Below, piece after piece: positions 46,491 through 54,793 of a stretch of 64,000 nucleotides of DNA. The position numbers and the translations under genes are program-made. Numbering within the stretch: position 1 is the first letter of the stretch; each line of letters begins with the position of its first letter. Under the pieces are notes generated by a model, which searched no databases, was not told where the DNA came from, and worked only from the letters and a program-made list of their open reading frames with translations. The DNA is from Brevibacterium pigmentatum (GTDB lineage: Bacteria; Actinomycetota; Actinomycetes; Actinomycetales; Brevibacteriaceae): NCBI RefSeq assembly GCF_011617465.1, contig NZ_CP050153.1, positions 2,170,001 to 2,234,000 on the forward strand, given 5' to 3'.

Positions 46491-47057
46491 CTACTTCGGC
46501 GCCTCCTGGCTCGGAGCCGCCACGTCCTGGCTCGGGCTGCCCCCGACGACCGGGAGCTTCTCATCCGATCGTAGATTGGGTCGGAGGTCATCACGTGTAT
46601 CGGCACGCGGGCCGGGCACGACTGTGGGCTCTTTCTCACCACTGACGTCGATTCCGGGGGCGTCGATGATCTTCCCGGTCTTCGCATCGAGGAATTCCGG
46701 CGAGGAATCACGGACGAGACCGAGCTCTTCGGCGGCCAGGGAGATGTTCTGCGGGGACTCGCGGTACGAGTTGTCCTCGATGAGCCGGTCCTTCTGCTCG
46801 GCCAGGGCTTCCTTCTCACTCGTCAGCTGGTCGACCTTATAGGAGGTGTTGGCGACGAAGATGTTGAGCAGCAGCACGGCCACGAGGGTGGCCAGCAGGA
46901 TCCCCAGGCACAGCATCGAGAAGGGCAGACGGGACTTGGGCAGTTCGAACTTGAGCAGCCGCAGCTTCGCCCCGCCCTGCTGACCACCGGCCTCTTCGAG
47001 CCGACGGACGCGTTCGGTGAAGTGGGGCTGACCTGCGGTCGCCTGGGAATTCCTCAC
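46491..47057 (-). CDS. ftsL: FtsL-like septum protein
   Basis: A 188-residue bitopic protein recognised by position (between rsmH and ftsI) and layout. It has a cytoplasmic N-terminus of about 45 residues, one strongly hydrophobic helix (about 48-70), a short coiled coil (KVDQLTSEKEALAEQKDRLI) and a proline-rich external tail of about 70 residues. Sequence similarity within FtsL is low, so the family call rests on context. It overlaps rsmH by 4 nt. Confidence 0.85.
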   Translation of the reverse strand: MRNSQATAGQPHFTERVRRLEEAGGQQGGAKLRLLKFELPKSRLPFSMLCLGILLATLVAVLLLNIFVANTSYKVDQLTSEKEALAEQKDRLIEDNSYRESPQNISLAAEELGLVRDSSPEFLDAKTGKIIDAPGIDVSGEKEPTVVPGPRADTRDDLRPNLRSDEKLPVVGGSPSQDVAAPSQEAPK

Positions 47058-48016
47058 GATCGTGCCTCCCTCATCTTCTGCACTGCCCGCAGTCGGACGC
47101 TCGCCGCCCGCGGATTGGTCTCTGCTTCTTTCTCGTCAGCCATTTCGGCACCCCGGATGATCTCCTTCAGCCAGGGCTGGTGCTCTTCGGGCACGACCGG
47201 CAGGTCCGGCGGCGCCGAGGAGGTCGTGGCGGCCCGGAAGGTCTTCTTCACGATCGTGTCCTCCAGCGACTGGTAGGACTCGATGACGGCCACTCCCCCG
47301 ATGTGCAGGGCTTCCAGTGCTGCCGGCAGCGCGGTGCGCAGCACTCCGAGCTCGTCGTTGACCTCGATGCGCAGGGCCTGGAAGGTGCGTTTGGCGGGGT
47401 GGGACTTCTTCTTCGTCTGCGGAATCACGCGCGAGAGCATGGCCGCGAGCTGGTCCGAGGTCTCCCAGGGGGCGTCAGCCCGGTCGGTGACGATGATCTT
47501 CGCGATCCTGCCGGCCATCTTCTCCTCGCCGTATTCGCGGAGGATGCGGCGCAGCTCGGATTCGGAGTAGGTCGCCAGCACTTCTGCCGCGGTGAGTTCC
47601 TGGGTGCGGTCCATGCGCATGTCCAGGGGCGCCGGCCGGGCGTAGGAGAATCCGCGTTCGTCTTCGTCGAGCTGCAGGGAGGACACCCCGAGGTCGAGGA
47701 GGATCGCGCTGATCTCGTCGATGCCCAAGTCGTCGAGGACCTCGGGCAGCTCATCGTCGACGGCGTGGACGATATCGACTCGGTCGGCGAAGGGTGCGAG
47801 ACGTTCGGTCGCGATGGCGATGGCCTGTAGATCGCGGTCGATGCCGACGAGGTGGACATCGTCGAAGGCTGTGAGCACGGCTTCGGCGTGCCCGCCCATT
47901 CCCAGAGTGCCGTCCACGACGACCGGGGTGAGCCCGGTCTCCCGTGCGGCTTCGACTCCGACGCCGATGAGTTCGACCACGCGCTCCAGGAGCACCGGTA
48001 CGTGCTGAGCTGTCAT
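47054..48016 (-). CDS. rsmH: 16S rRNA (cytosine-1402-N4) methyltransferase RsmH (MraW)
   Basis: Methylates C1402 of 16S rRNA with S-adenosylmethionine. 320 residues from the ATG at 48016 (MTAQHVPVLLERVVELI), which has AAGGA 7 nt upstream; an ATG five codons earlier is possible. The SAM loop DGTLGMGGHAEAVL, LLDLGVSSLQLDEDERGFSY, MRMD, and HPAKRTFQALRIEVNDEL are family hallmarks. It is the second gene of the mra operon, after a 165-bp gap from mraZ. Confidence 0.96.
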   Translation of the reverse strand: MTAQHVPVLLERVVELIGVGVEAARETGLTPVVVDGTLGMGGHAEAVLTAFDDVHLVGIDRDLQAIAIATERLAPFADRVDIVHAVDDELPEVLDDLGIDEISAILLDLGVSSLQLDEDERGFSYARPAPLDMRMDRTQELTAAEVLATYSESELRRILREYGEEKMAGRIAKIIVTDRADAPWETSDQLAAMLSRVIPQTKKKSHPAKRTFQALRIEVNDELGVLRTALPAALEALHIGGVAVIESYQSLEDTIVKKTFRAATTSSAPPDLPVVPEEHQPWLKEIIRGAEMADEKEAETNPRAASVRLRAVQKMREARS

Positions 48017-48181
48017 TCGTGGGTCCTTCATTCGGTGGTGGTCGGGGGTGCGCTGCTGGAGCCAGAACCTTGACCGCCGTGGCCCTGCCACCGGGGAAGT
48101 GTGTCAGGACGTCCGAGCTTCGGAAACGGGGAAGTTCCCCGAAACTCGAGCACGGCGGGCAAGGATCAAACCCGAGCAGAA

Positions 48182-48613
48182 TCAGATCACTCCGGGGATC
48201 ACCTCCTCTTCGCGTTCGGCGAAGGCCTGCTGAGCGCCGACGAGGTAGTCCTCCCAGGTCGGTGCATCCCAGATCTCGACTCGGTTGCCCATGCCGATCA
48301 CTGCGACTTCCCGATCAAGTGATGCGTACTGCCGCAATATGTTCGGGACCGTGATGCGTCCCTGTTTGTCCGGTTGTTCCGCAGATGCCGCTGACAGGAA
48401 CACACGCTGGTAATCGCGAGCTTCCTTATTCGTCTTCGGCGCGTTCTGGATTCGCGCGTGCTCGGCTTCGAATTCCGTGGTGGGGAACAGGGTGAGGCAG
48501 TTCTCCTGGCCACGGGTCAGAACGAGTCCGGGCGACAGCTCCTCGCGGAACTTTGCGGGCAGGATGAGCCGACCTTTGTCGTCGAGCTTCTGCATATGAG
48601 TGCCCAAGAACAT
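48182..48613 (-). CDS. mraZ: Transcriptional regulator MraZ
   Basis: A ring-forming DNA-binding protein with two SpoVT/AbrB-like folds that controls the dcw operon by binding direct repeats upstream of its own gene. 143 residues, with both DxxGR loops visible: KLDDKGRLILPAKFREEL near the start and EQPDKQGRITVPNILRQYA near residue 80. The first gene of the dcw block. Three GTGG[A/G]G boxes precede it, and an unusual further array faces the divergent moxR operon. Confidence 0.96.
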   Translation of the reverse strand: MFLGTHMQKLDDKGRLILPAKFREELSPGLVLTRGQENCLTLFPTTEFEAEHARIQNAPKTNKEARDYQRVFLSAASAEQPDKQGRITVPNILRQYASLDREVAVIGMGNRVEIWDAPTWEDYLVGAQQAFAEREEEVIPGVI

Positions 48614-48662
48614 GTCGTCTCACCCCTTTCGAAACCCATCGGCTCCGATAGCAACCACAGTA

Positions 48663-48700
48663 CTCCACTTCCCTCCACGGATTCCAGCTTTTTGCCCCAC
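48663..48700 (-). promoter_or_regulatory. MraZ boxes upstream of mraZ
   Basis: On the minus strand GTGGAG occurs at 48678-48673 and 48668-48663, a 10-bp repeat, and GTGGGG at 48700-48695, 22 bp further upstream. They lie 50-87 nt before the mraZ start. Direct repeats with a TGGG/GTGG core and 10-bp spacing are the known binding sites for MraZ autoregulation. Confidence 0.65.
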
Positions 48701-48737
48701 CGATGCCCTGAACTCATTGTTTTCCCAGGTCAGATAC

Positions 48738-49000
48738 GTGGAGGAAAGTGGGGAAAATTTTCCAGAGGCGCGTCGTGGGAGTGTCGGACACCCGGAAATC
48801 GGGGCGTTCACGATGGGGTGGGCCGCCTCGGCGAGAGCGTGGAGAACGGCTGAGATCCGCGAGAATCCGCGGATCTCAGGCGATTCCCGCACCGAGGTGG
48901 AGGCGAGTGGGGAGGAAAGTGGAGGGTCCGCGTGGAGGGAAGTGGGGAGCAGGGTGGGGAGTGGAGTGGGGACCGCCTCGGGGAGGGAAGGGGAGTGGGG
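48738..49000 (+). promoter_or_regulatory. Array of GTGG[A/G]G boxes facing moxR
   Basis: GTGGAG or GTGGGG begins at 48738, 48748, 48839, 48897, 48907, 48919, 48932, 48942, 48954, 48961, 48966 and 48995. Three pairs have exact 10-bp spacing (48738/48748, 48897/48907, 48932/48942); several others are 12-13 bp apart. Chance would give well under one such hexamer in this length at equal base use. They share the sequence of the boxes in front of mraZ but point towards moxR. Confidence 0.65.
48850..48879. other. Perfect hairpin inside the box array
   Basis: CTGAGATCCGCG (48850-48861) and its complement (48868-48879) form a 12-bp stem with a 6-nt loop, between GTGGAG boxes. It does not follow a gene, so an operator or RNA structure is more likely than a terminator. 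Confidence 0.6.
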
Positions 49001-49063
49001 AGGGCGACAGAGTGACGAAGCTGAAAGAAACTCGTGTGGCTGGGGTGCCGGCTTTAAGGGACA

Positions 49064-50062
49064 ATGGAGGGTATGTCGACCAGCCAAGAAGGAACACAGA
49101 CCAATTCCGTGATCGGCGCCGAACACATCGAGTGGGTGCAGAATCTGACCTCGCGGGCACGCACAGCGATGAACTCGGTCCTCGAGGGCAAGGATGAGGC
49201 CGTCGGGCTCTCGCTCATCGCGCTGCTCGCCGGCGGACACGTCCTCCTCGAAGACGTCCCCGGCGTCGGCAAGACCCTGCTGGCCCGTGCCATGGGCAAG
49301 GTCGTCGACGGCTCCGTGCGCCGCATCCAGTTCACTCCGGATCTGCTGCCCACCGACGTCGTGGGCGTGAACCTGTTCAACCAGGAGACTCGTCACTTCG
49401 AGTTCCGGCAGGGCCCGGTGTTCGCGAACATCGTCATCGCCGATGAGATCAACCGTGCGTCCCCGAAGACGCAGTCGGCGATGCTCGAGTGCATGGCCGA
49501 GGGTCAGGCGACGATCGACGGGCAGACCTATCCGATGCCCACCCCGTTCATCGTCGTCGCCACTCAGAACCCGATCGATATGGAGGGCACCTACGCTCTG
49601 CCCGAGGCGCAGCGTGACCGCTTCCTCACGCGCATCTCCCTGGGGTATCCGGCGACGTCCGACGAGGTCGACCTGCTGGACAACCAGATCCAGAACGATC
49701 CCCTCGAGACCGCCGCCGCGGTGACGAACCTCGAGCAGATCACTCAGGCGCGCACGATCGTCCGCCATGTCTCCGCGAGCCGGCAGCTGCGCGAGTACAT
49801 CGTGGCGATCCTCCACGCCACCCGCAACGATCAGGCGATCCTGCTCGGCAGTTCCCCGCGCGGCGGCGTCCATCTGCTGCGTGCGGCGAAGGCCCGCGCG
49901 GCCCTGTCCGGGCGCACCTTCGTCACCCCCGACGATGTGCAGGCCCTGGCCCCGTACATCCTCGCCCACCGCATCATCCCCCGCGACGGCGACGACGCGG
50001 ACCTGGCAGCCGACCTCATCGGTCGGGTGCTGTCCCGCGTGCCCGTCTCGACGAACCAGTGA
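49064..50062 (+). CDS. MoxR-family AAA+ ATPase
   Basis: A chaperone-like AAA+ ATPase, typically partnered with DUF58 and transglutaminase proteins, as here. 332 residues with Walker A LEDVPGVGKTLLARAMG near residue 67, Walker B IVIADEINRASPKTQSAMLE near 130, and sensor VVATQNPIDMEGTYALPEAQ. The ATG at 49064 and another at 49073 are both possible; neither has ideal ribosome-site spacing. First gene of a three-gene operon downstream of the GTGG[A/G]G array. Confidence 0.92.
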   Translation: MEGMSTSQEGTQTNSVIGAEHIEWVQNLTSRARTAMNSVLEGKDEAVGLSLIALLAGGHVLLEDVPGVGKTLLARAMGKVVDGSVRRIQFTPDLLPTDVVGVNLFNQETRHFEFRQGPVFANIVIADEINRASPKTQSAMLECMAEGQATIDGQTYPMPTPFIVVATQNPIDMEGTYALPEAQRDRFLTRISLGYPATSDEVDLLDNQIQNDPLETAAAVTNLEQITQARTIVRHVSASRQLREYIVAILHATRNDQAILLGSSPRGGVHLLRAAKARAALSGRTFVTPDDVQALAPYILAHRIIPRDGDDADLAADLIGRVLSRVPVSTNQ

Positions 50063-50066
50063 CCGC

Positions 50067-51323
50067 ATGCGACTGAGCACTTCGGGCATCATCTTCGTCC
50101 TTGCCGGGGCGGCCCTGATCATCACGGCCTACCGCTTCGCGCTGCCCGGCCTGCTGCCGGCCGGCCTGCTGCTGCTCGGCCTGGTCCTGCTCTCGGCGCT
50201 GCTCATCCTGTGGGGCACCCGTCGGGTGTCGATTGCGATGAGCACGAACCTCCACGAGGTGGCGCTGGCTCCCTCGGGAGACCGCTACCCGCTGGCCGCC
50301 GAGGGCAAGGAGGTCGAGGTTCAGGCGAACGTGACCAATGTCGGCCAGCTCGCGATCCCCGGCGCGACGATCGACTTCGTTCCGGCCGAGGGGTTCGGCG
50401 ATTCGACCTCCGGCGATGTTCCGCCTCTGGCCCATGGGGCGTCGCAGACGGTGCTGACCTCCTTCACTCCGAACCGCCGTGGTGTCTCCGGAATCGACTC
50501 TGTCCTCATCACGGTATTCGGGCCCTTCGGCCTGGTGAAGATGAAGAAGAAGGTTCACGGGGCCTACCCCGTGGCCGTGTCCGTGCCGATTCTGCCCGCA
50601 CGCATCCCGCAGGATTCGTCCATCCGGCCCGCCCGCCTCGACGACGGCGAGGTCCGCACCGGACACACCACCCGAGACTTCCACACACGGGAGTACGTCC
50701 CCGGCGACGATCTGCGGCATGTGCATTGGCCCTCGACGGCGAAGTCCGGCGAACTCATGGTCCGGCACGAAGCCGATGAGGAGACGCTCTATGCGCTCAT
50801 CCTCATCGACCTCGTCGCCGATGAGGGCACCGAGGAGCCGAGCGATCTCGAGATCGAGTTCCTTCTGGCCGCCGCCACCGCGGCCGGAACGGCGTTCCTC
50901 CGGGCCGACTACGAGGTCAACGTCGTCGCTCCCGGACACCAGATCAGATTCAAAGGAGCCCGCGAGATCGACAAGCTGCGTCTGCTCTCCGCCCTCGTGC
51001 GTCCGGGCAGTGTCGAACTGCCCTCGCACGACAACCCGAATCACATCGTCATCTGCTCCGTCGGTGATCAGCGCGGGCAGGAACTCGCCTCCCACTTCTC
51101 CCGTCGCGTGCCGGTGACTCTGCGCACCCTCAGCGAGATCGACGATCTGACGATGTTCGGTCTCAGCGAGGACCTGCCGGAGTCGTGGACGACGTTCGAG
51201 TCCAAGCGATCCCGCGGCGGCACCGGTCGGAGCTCGGCCGAGCCCGGGCCGGGCACCGCCGGCGCCGGAGCCTCTGCGGCTCCGGGCAGCGCGAGCTCGA
51301 CTCCGCAGGGGGTGCGCCGATGA
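50067..51323 (+). CDS. DUF58 domain membrane protein
   Basis: 418 residues. Two hydrophobic helices lie near the N-terminus (about 7-24 and 29-48), then a beta-rich external/adaptor part (TNVGQLAIPGATIDFVPAEG) and the DUF58 signature around residues 211-240 (REYVPGDDLRHVHWPSTAKS, GELMVRHEADE). The C-terminal tail is Gly/Ala/Ser-rich. It lies 4 nt after moxR and overlaps the next gene by ATGA. MoxR-DUF58-transglutaminase operons are linked to envelope functions, but the precise role is unknown. Confidence 0.92.
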   Translation: MRLSTSGIIFVLAGAALIITAYRFALPGLLPAGLLLLGLVLLSALLILWGTRRVSIAMSTNLHEVALAPSGDRYPLAAEGKEVEVQANVTNVGQLAIPGATIDFVPAEGFGDSTSGDVPPLAHGASQTVLTSFTPNRRGVSGIDSVLITVFGPFGLVKMKKKVHGAYPVAVSVPILPARIPQDSSIRPARLDDGEVRTGHTTRDFHTREYVPGDDLRHVHWPSTAKSGELMVRHEADEETLYALILIDLVADEGTEEPSDLEIEFLLAAATAAGTAFLRADYEVNVVAPGHQIRFKGAREIDKLRLLSALVRPGSVELPSHDNPNHIVICSVGDQRGQELASHFSRRVPVTLRTLSEIDDLTMFGLSEDLPESWTTFESKRSRGGTGRSSAEPGPGTAGAGASAAPGSASSTPQGVRR

Positions 51324-53848
51324 GTCTCCATACGCCTGACACCCGTCCGCGCGGAGCCGATTTCGAGCCTCCGGCGCAGGACTATTCGGCACCGGTGTCG
51401 ACGAACGACGAGCGTCCGAGCACGGGCTGGCTCGAAGCGATCGTCGTCTTCGTGGCCATGGCGCTGACCGCGGTCGCCGTGTCGGCCGTGTTCAAGGACT
51501 TCGCCTGGCTGTCGCCCGTGCTCATCTCCGTGGCCGTCGTCGTCATCGTCGGTGCCGTCTTCCGCACCGTTCCGGCGCTGCGGTCGACCGGCACCGCGGT
51601 CATCGCCCAGTGCGTGGCCGGTCTCATCACCGTGTTCGTCGTCTGTGCCGGGGATTCGCTGCTGCTCGGGTTCATCCCGACCGGTGAGGCCTTCGGCGCG
51701 GTGATCGACCTGCTCTCCGAGGGAGTCAGCGACCTCTATGCGACCGCACCTCCGGCGGCGAGCACACCGGGCTTCATCGCGATGCTCACGATCGCCTTCA
51801 CCCTCATCACGATCCTCATCGACGGTCTCGTCTCGGATCTGCGGGCGCCGAAGGTCGGCGGTGTCCTGCTGCTCGTGCTGTGGATGATCCCCGTCTACTT
51901 CGCCGCTCAGGAGGTGAAGTGGTGGCATGTGGTCGCGATCCTCGCGGCATTCCTGCTGCTCATGCTCAGCCCCTATCTGCCCGCGACCCGGTGGCGCGGA
52001 GGAATGACAGCGATCCTGGCCGGAGCTCTGGCTCTGGCGATCGGCATCGGCCTGCCCCTTCTGCTGCCGCCGGTGCCGACCCTGCCGGATCGGGCGTCGA
52101 AGGGCCAGGGCGACCTGACCGTGACGAACCCGTTCCTCAACCTGCGACAGAACCTCGGCGATCGCGATGACACGACGCTGTTCCGCTATGAGACGACGGC
52201 CGAGGAATCGGATCCGATCCGGTTGACCTCGATCGATGACTTCGATGGGGAGAACTGGGCGCCGAGCCCGTTCAGCCTCGATCCCTTCGCGATCGCCGCC
52301 GACGGCATGCCGTGGCCCGAGGGGATGCCGCGGGACAAGAACTTCAACGAGGAGACGATCAACGTCGCCGTCGGCGACAACTACGACCAGCAGTACCTGC
52401 CGTCTCCGTATGCTCCGCAGCAGCCGAAGGACCTCGACCGCCGGTGGATCTTCGACGAGAAGACGCTGACGATCGTCGGCAACGGTCAGAAGACCGGCGG
52501 CCTGCAGTATTCGATGGACTATCTGTCCCCGAATCCCGCTGTCGAGGATCTGCAGTCGGCGACTCCGGTGTCCGAAAGCGACTTCGAGACCGAACTCGCA
52601 GTCCCCGATTCCCTGCCCACGAGCGTGAAGGAGACGGCGGAGCGAGTCACCGCCGATGCCGAGAATCAGTGGGAGGCCGCAGTCATGCTGCAGGCGTATT
52701 TCCGCGGCGGCGATTTCGAGTATTCGCTCGATGCTCCCGAACGCGCCAGCGGCGATGCGATCTCGGACTTCCTGGCCGATAAGCAGGGGTATTGCGTCCA
52801 GTTCTCCTCGGCCATGACGATCATGGCCCGCACGATGGGCATCCCTGCGCGCATCGGCGTCGGCTACGCCGGCGCGGATGAGGGCGAGGACGGCTACGAC
52901 GTGAGCATGCAGGATTCGCATGCCTGGCCGGAGCTGTATTTCGAAGGCGCCGGTTGGGTGCGCTTCGAACCCACTCCCGGCGGTCCCGCCGGTGATCCGC
53001 CGAAGTGGACTCTCGCCAATGGTGCCGACCAGCAGGAGGAGAGCGACGAGACGGAATCGGCGAGCCCGAGCGAAGAGCCCTCCGAATCCGCGTCGCCGAC
53101 CGGTGGCTCCGACGAGCCCACCGAGGAGGAGACGAGCACGGAGGCCGCAGAGCCGACCGGTTCGGATCTCGGCACGATCTTCGGCATCGCAGCGATCGTA
53201 CTCGTCCTGCTGCTGCTCGCCGCGCTGCCCGCGATCTGGCGTTCGATCCTGCGATCGCGCCGGACGAAGGATCCGCACGACCTCGAAGCCGTGTGGACCG
53301 AGGTGCGTGCGCTGGCCACCGACTACGGACAGAGCCTGGATTCGAGTCGGACGCTGCGCTTCAACGAGCTCGTGCTCGCCGGCGCAGCCCCGGCGGCCGG
53401 GGCTGCCGGTGGCGCTGCCGCTGGGTCCTCGGAGGCTACGGGGGCGACCGGTGCGGATGCGGGCTCCACGGAGCCCGACATCGACCCTGACACCGGTGAG
53501 CACGCACGCAAGTCCGCCGCCGAGGTGGCCGCCGGTTCCGGTGCCGCCGGAGCGAGTGCGGGGGCTGCCGGTTCTTCGGCTTTCGATCGTTCGGACGAAC
53601 GGCTGCAGCGACTGAGCAGCCCGGCCCCGTCAGGACCGACCGATTCGGGTGTTGATGACACCGCGCTGGGAGCGTTCGTCGATGCTCTCGAAGCCGATCG
53701 CTACGGAGCCACGTCCGAGTCTCTCGACGACTCCGAGGTGCGTGCGCTCGTCGACGAGGTGCGGACGGATCTGTCGGAGCGAGCGACGCCGGGCAGCCGG
53801 ATCTCCGCGAAGATCTGGCCGGCCAGCCTGTTCAATCGCCCGAAATGA
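51320..53848 (+). CDS. Transglutaminase-like membrane protein (TgpA type)
   Basis: 842 residues. Several hydrophobic helices at about residues 37-230, then an external transglutaminase-core domain: catalytic Cys in DKQGYCVQFSSAMTIMART near 492, His in MQDSHAWPELYFEG near 534, and an acidic residue in WVRFEPTPGG. A Ser/Glu-rich stretch, one more helix (about 615-640) and a long Ala/Gly/Ser-rich cytoplasmic tail follow. Cysteine protease or amidase activity on envelope substrates is plausible; the substrate is unknown. Confidence 0.9.
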   Translation: MSLHTPDTRPRGADFEPPAQDYSAPVSTNDERPSTGWLEAIVVFVAMALTAVAVSAVFKDFAWLSPVLISVAVVVIVGAVFRTVPALRSTGTAVIAQCVAGLITVFVVCAGDSLLLGFIPTGEAFGAVIDLLSEGVSDLYATAPPAASTPGFIAMLTIAFTLITILIDGLVSDLRAPKVGGVLLLVLWMIPVYFAAQEVKWWHVVAILAAFLLLMLSPYLPATRWRGGMTAILAGALALAIGIGLPLLLPPVPTLPDRASKGQGDLTVTNPFLNLRQNLGDRDDTTLFRYETTAEESDPIRLTSIDDFDGENWAPSPFSLDPFAIAADGMPWPEGMPRDKNFNEETINVAVGDNYDQQYLPSPYAPQQPKDLDRRWIFDEKTLTIVGNGQKTGGLQYSMDYLSPNPAVEDLQSATPVSESDFETELAVPDSLPTSVKETAERVTADAENQWEAAVMLQAYFRGGDFEYSLDAPERASGDAISDFLADKQGYCVQFSSAMTIMARTMGIPARIGVGYAGADEGEDGYDVSMQDSHAWPELYFEGAGWVRFEPTPGGPAGDPPKWTLANGADQQEESDETESASPSEEPSESASPTGGSDEPTEEETSTEAAEPTGSDLGTIFGIAAIVLVLLLLAALPAIWRSILRSRRTKDPHDLEAVWTEVRALATDYGQSLDSSRTLRFNELVLAGAAPAAGAAGGAAAGSSEATGATGADAGSTEPDIDPDTGEHARKSAAEVAAGSGAAGASAGAAGSSAFDRSDERLQRLSSPAPSGPTDSGVDDTALGAFVDALEADRYGATSESLDDSEVRALVDEVRTDLSERATPGSRISAKIWPASLFNRPK

Positions 53849-53851
53849 TGG

Positions 53852-53902
53852 GCTGACGATATCGGTCAGAGCGCAAGCTGACGATAGGCGGTCAAAGTGC
53901 AA
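53852..53902. repeat. Imperfect 25/26-bp tandem duplication
   Basis: GCTGACGATA(T)CGGTCAGAGCG-like units at 53852-53876 and 53877-53902 differ at a few positions and by one base in length. They begin 3 nt after the transglutaminase stop. The first unit has a CTGAC...GTCAG dyad. Confidence 0.6.
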
Positions 53903-53928
53903 GAGGCGGTCCTATGTGGCCGCCTCTT
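53901..53928 (+). terminator. Terminator hairpin after the MoxR operon
   Basis: AAGAGGCGG (53901-53909) and CCGCCTCTT (53920-53928), 9-bp perfect arms and a 10-nt loop, about 50 nt beyond the last stop. Confidence 0.7.
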
Positions 53929-54003
53929 CGCTGTCGCAACTCGTCCCACACCACCGCACGGTTTCCACACCGGCACGCGACGGGTTCCACGGCGCATCGC
54001 CGC

Positions 54004-54726
54004 TCAGTCCCGCGCTCGAGCCTGTCTCGCGTTCTCCCGGTTGAGAGTGTCCAAGGCGAGCAGTCCGCGCACGGCGGCTACGGGTCTGACAAGGGGATGT
54101 TCACCGAATCGGTAGTCTCCCCCGCGGACCAGTCGGCGTGCCAGGTCCGGTCGCATCTGCCACAGGTGGTCACGGGCTTTCTCCGCGTGATGAGAGTTCG
54201 AGACGATGCTGATCGTGGTGGCGGGGGTGAGTTCGCGGTCGATGATCGGGATCGCGTTGGCGATGTTCTCCCACGTCGTCGTGCTCTGCGTCTCAACCAC
54301 TGATCGGCCGGTGAAGCCGAGTTCCTCTTGAGCGAAGCGTTCGAGGATGACCGCCTCCGGTGTGAGTCCCGTGACGGCTCCTCCGCAGAAGATGAGGAGG
54401 CTCGAACGCGCCCTCGAGTCGATCGACCGCAGACCGGCAAGGACTCGGAATCGGTTAATTCCGTTCGGCCGCTGCCCGCGGTTGGCATATCCGAGGACCA
54501 CGATGATCTGGTCACTGTCCGTTGGTGTCAGACCCGTCAGGTGAGCGTTCCGAGCTCGATGACCACCGGCACCTTCATAGTCACCAAGACGTCGGTGGCT
54601 CGATCTCCAATGGGCCACCTCGGCGACGGCGAAGACGCCGGCGAGGACGACTCCGGCGGTCACGAGCACCCGTGCAACGCTCACTCGCTCCCGCGCAACG
54701 TACACGCGCCCCAGAGCAGCGGTCAC
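54004..54726 (-). CDS. YdcF family (DUF218) protein
   Basis: About 240 residues. A hydrophobic N-terminal segment (VARVLVTAGVVLAGVFAVAE) is followed by the DUF218 domain: DQIIVVLGYANRGQRPNGIN, LLIFCGGAVTGLTPEA, VVETQSTTTWENIANAI and ISIVSNSHHAEKARDHL. Functions of YdcF proteins are uncertain; some act in envelope processes. The first in-frame ATG (54762) lies inside a terminator stem, so I favour the GTG at 54726 with GAGG upstream. A GTG just before the membrane segment is another option. Confidence 0.8.
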   Translation of the reverse strand: MTAALGRVYVARERVSVARVLVTAGVVLAGVFAVAEVAHWRSSHRRLGDYEGAGGHRARNAHLTGLTPTDSDQIIVVLGYANRGQRPNGINRFRVLAGLRSIDSRARSSLLIFCGGAVTGLTPEAVILERFAQEELGFTGRSVVETQSTTTWENIANAIPIIDRELTPATTISIVSNSHHAEKARDHLWQMRPDLARRLVRGGDYRFGEHPLVRPVAAVRGLLALDTLNRENARQARARD

Positions 54727-54746
54727 GTGACCTCGAGTGGGGATTG

Positions 54747-54775
54747 AAAAAGGCACCCTCATATCGAGAGTGCCT
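54747..54775 (-). terminator. Intrinsic terminator of the DUF3040 gene
   Basis: On the minus strand AGGCACTCTC pairs with GAGGGTGCCT (one mismatch, 5-nt loop), followed by TTTTT. It is one of the few textbook Rho-independent terminators in the window, 19 nt beyond the DUF3040 stop. Confidence 0.85.
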
Positions 54776-54793
54776 TGATCGTTTCGAGCAGGA

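Larger units (their letters stand above)
48614..49063. other. Divergent mraZ-moxR regulatory region
   Basis: 450 bp without a gene. It contains MraZ-type boxes on both strands, a 12-bp-arm hairpin and an A/T-rich patch (AAAATTTT at 48754-48761). The elements are listed separately. Confidence 0.7.

Noticed and set aside
48017..48181. A structured RNA such as RNase P RNA in the mraZ-rsmH gap
   Set aside because: Only a short GGGGAA/TTCCCC dyad is seen; none of the conserved RNase P core sequences is present.
51068..53503. Long minus-strand open frame across the transglutaminase gene (about 811 codons)
   Set aside because: Arg/Gly/Asp-rich shadow without domains; the plus strand encodes a convincing TgpA-type protein.
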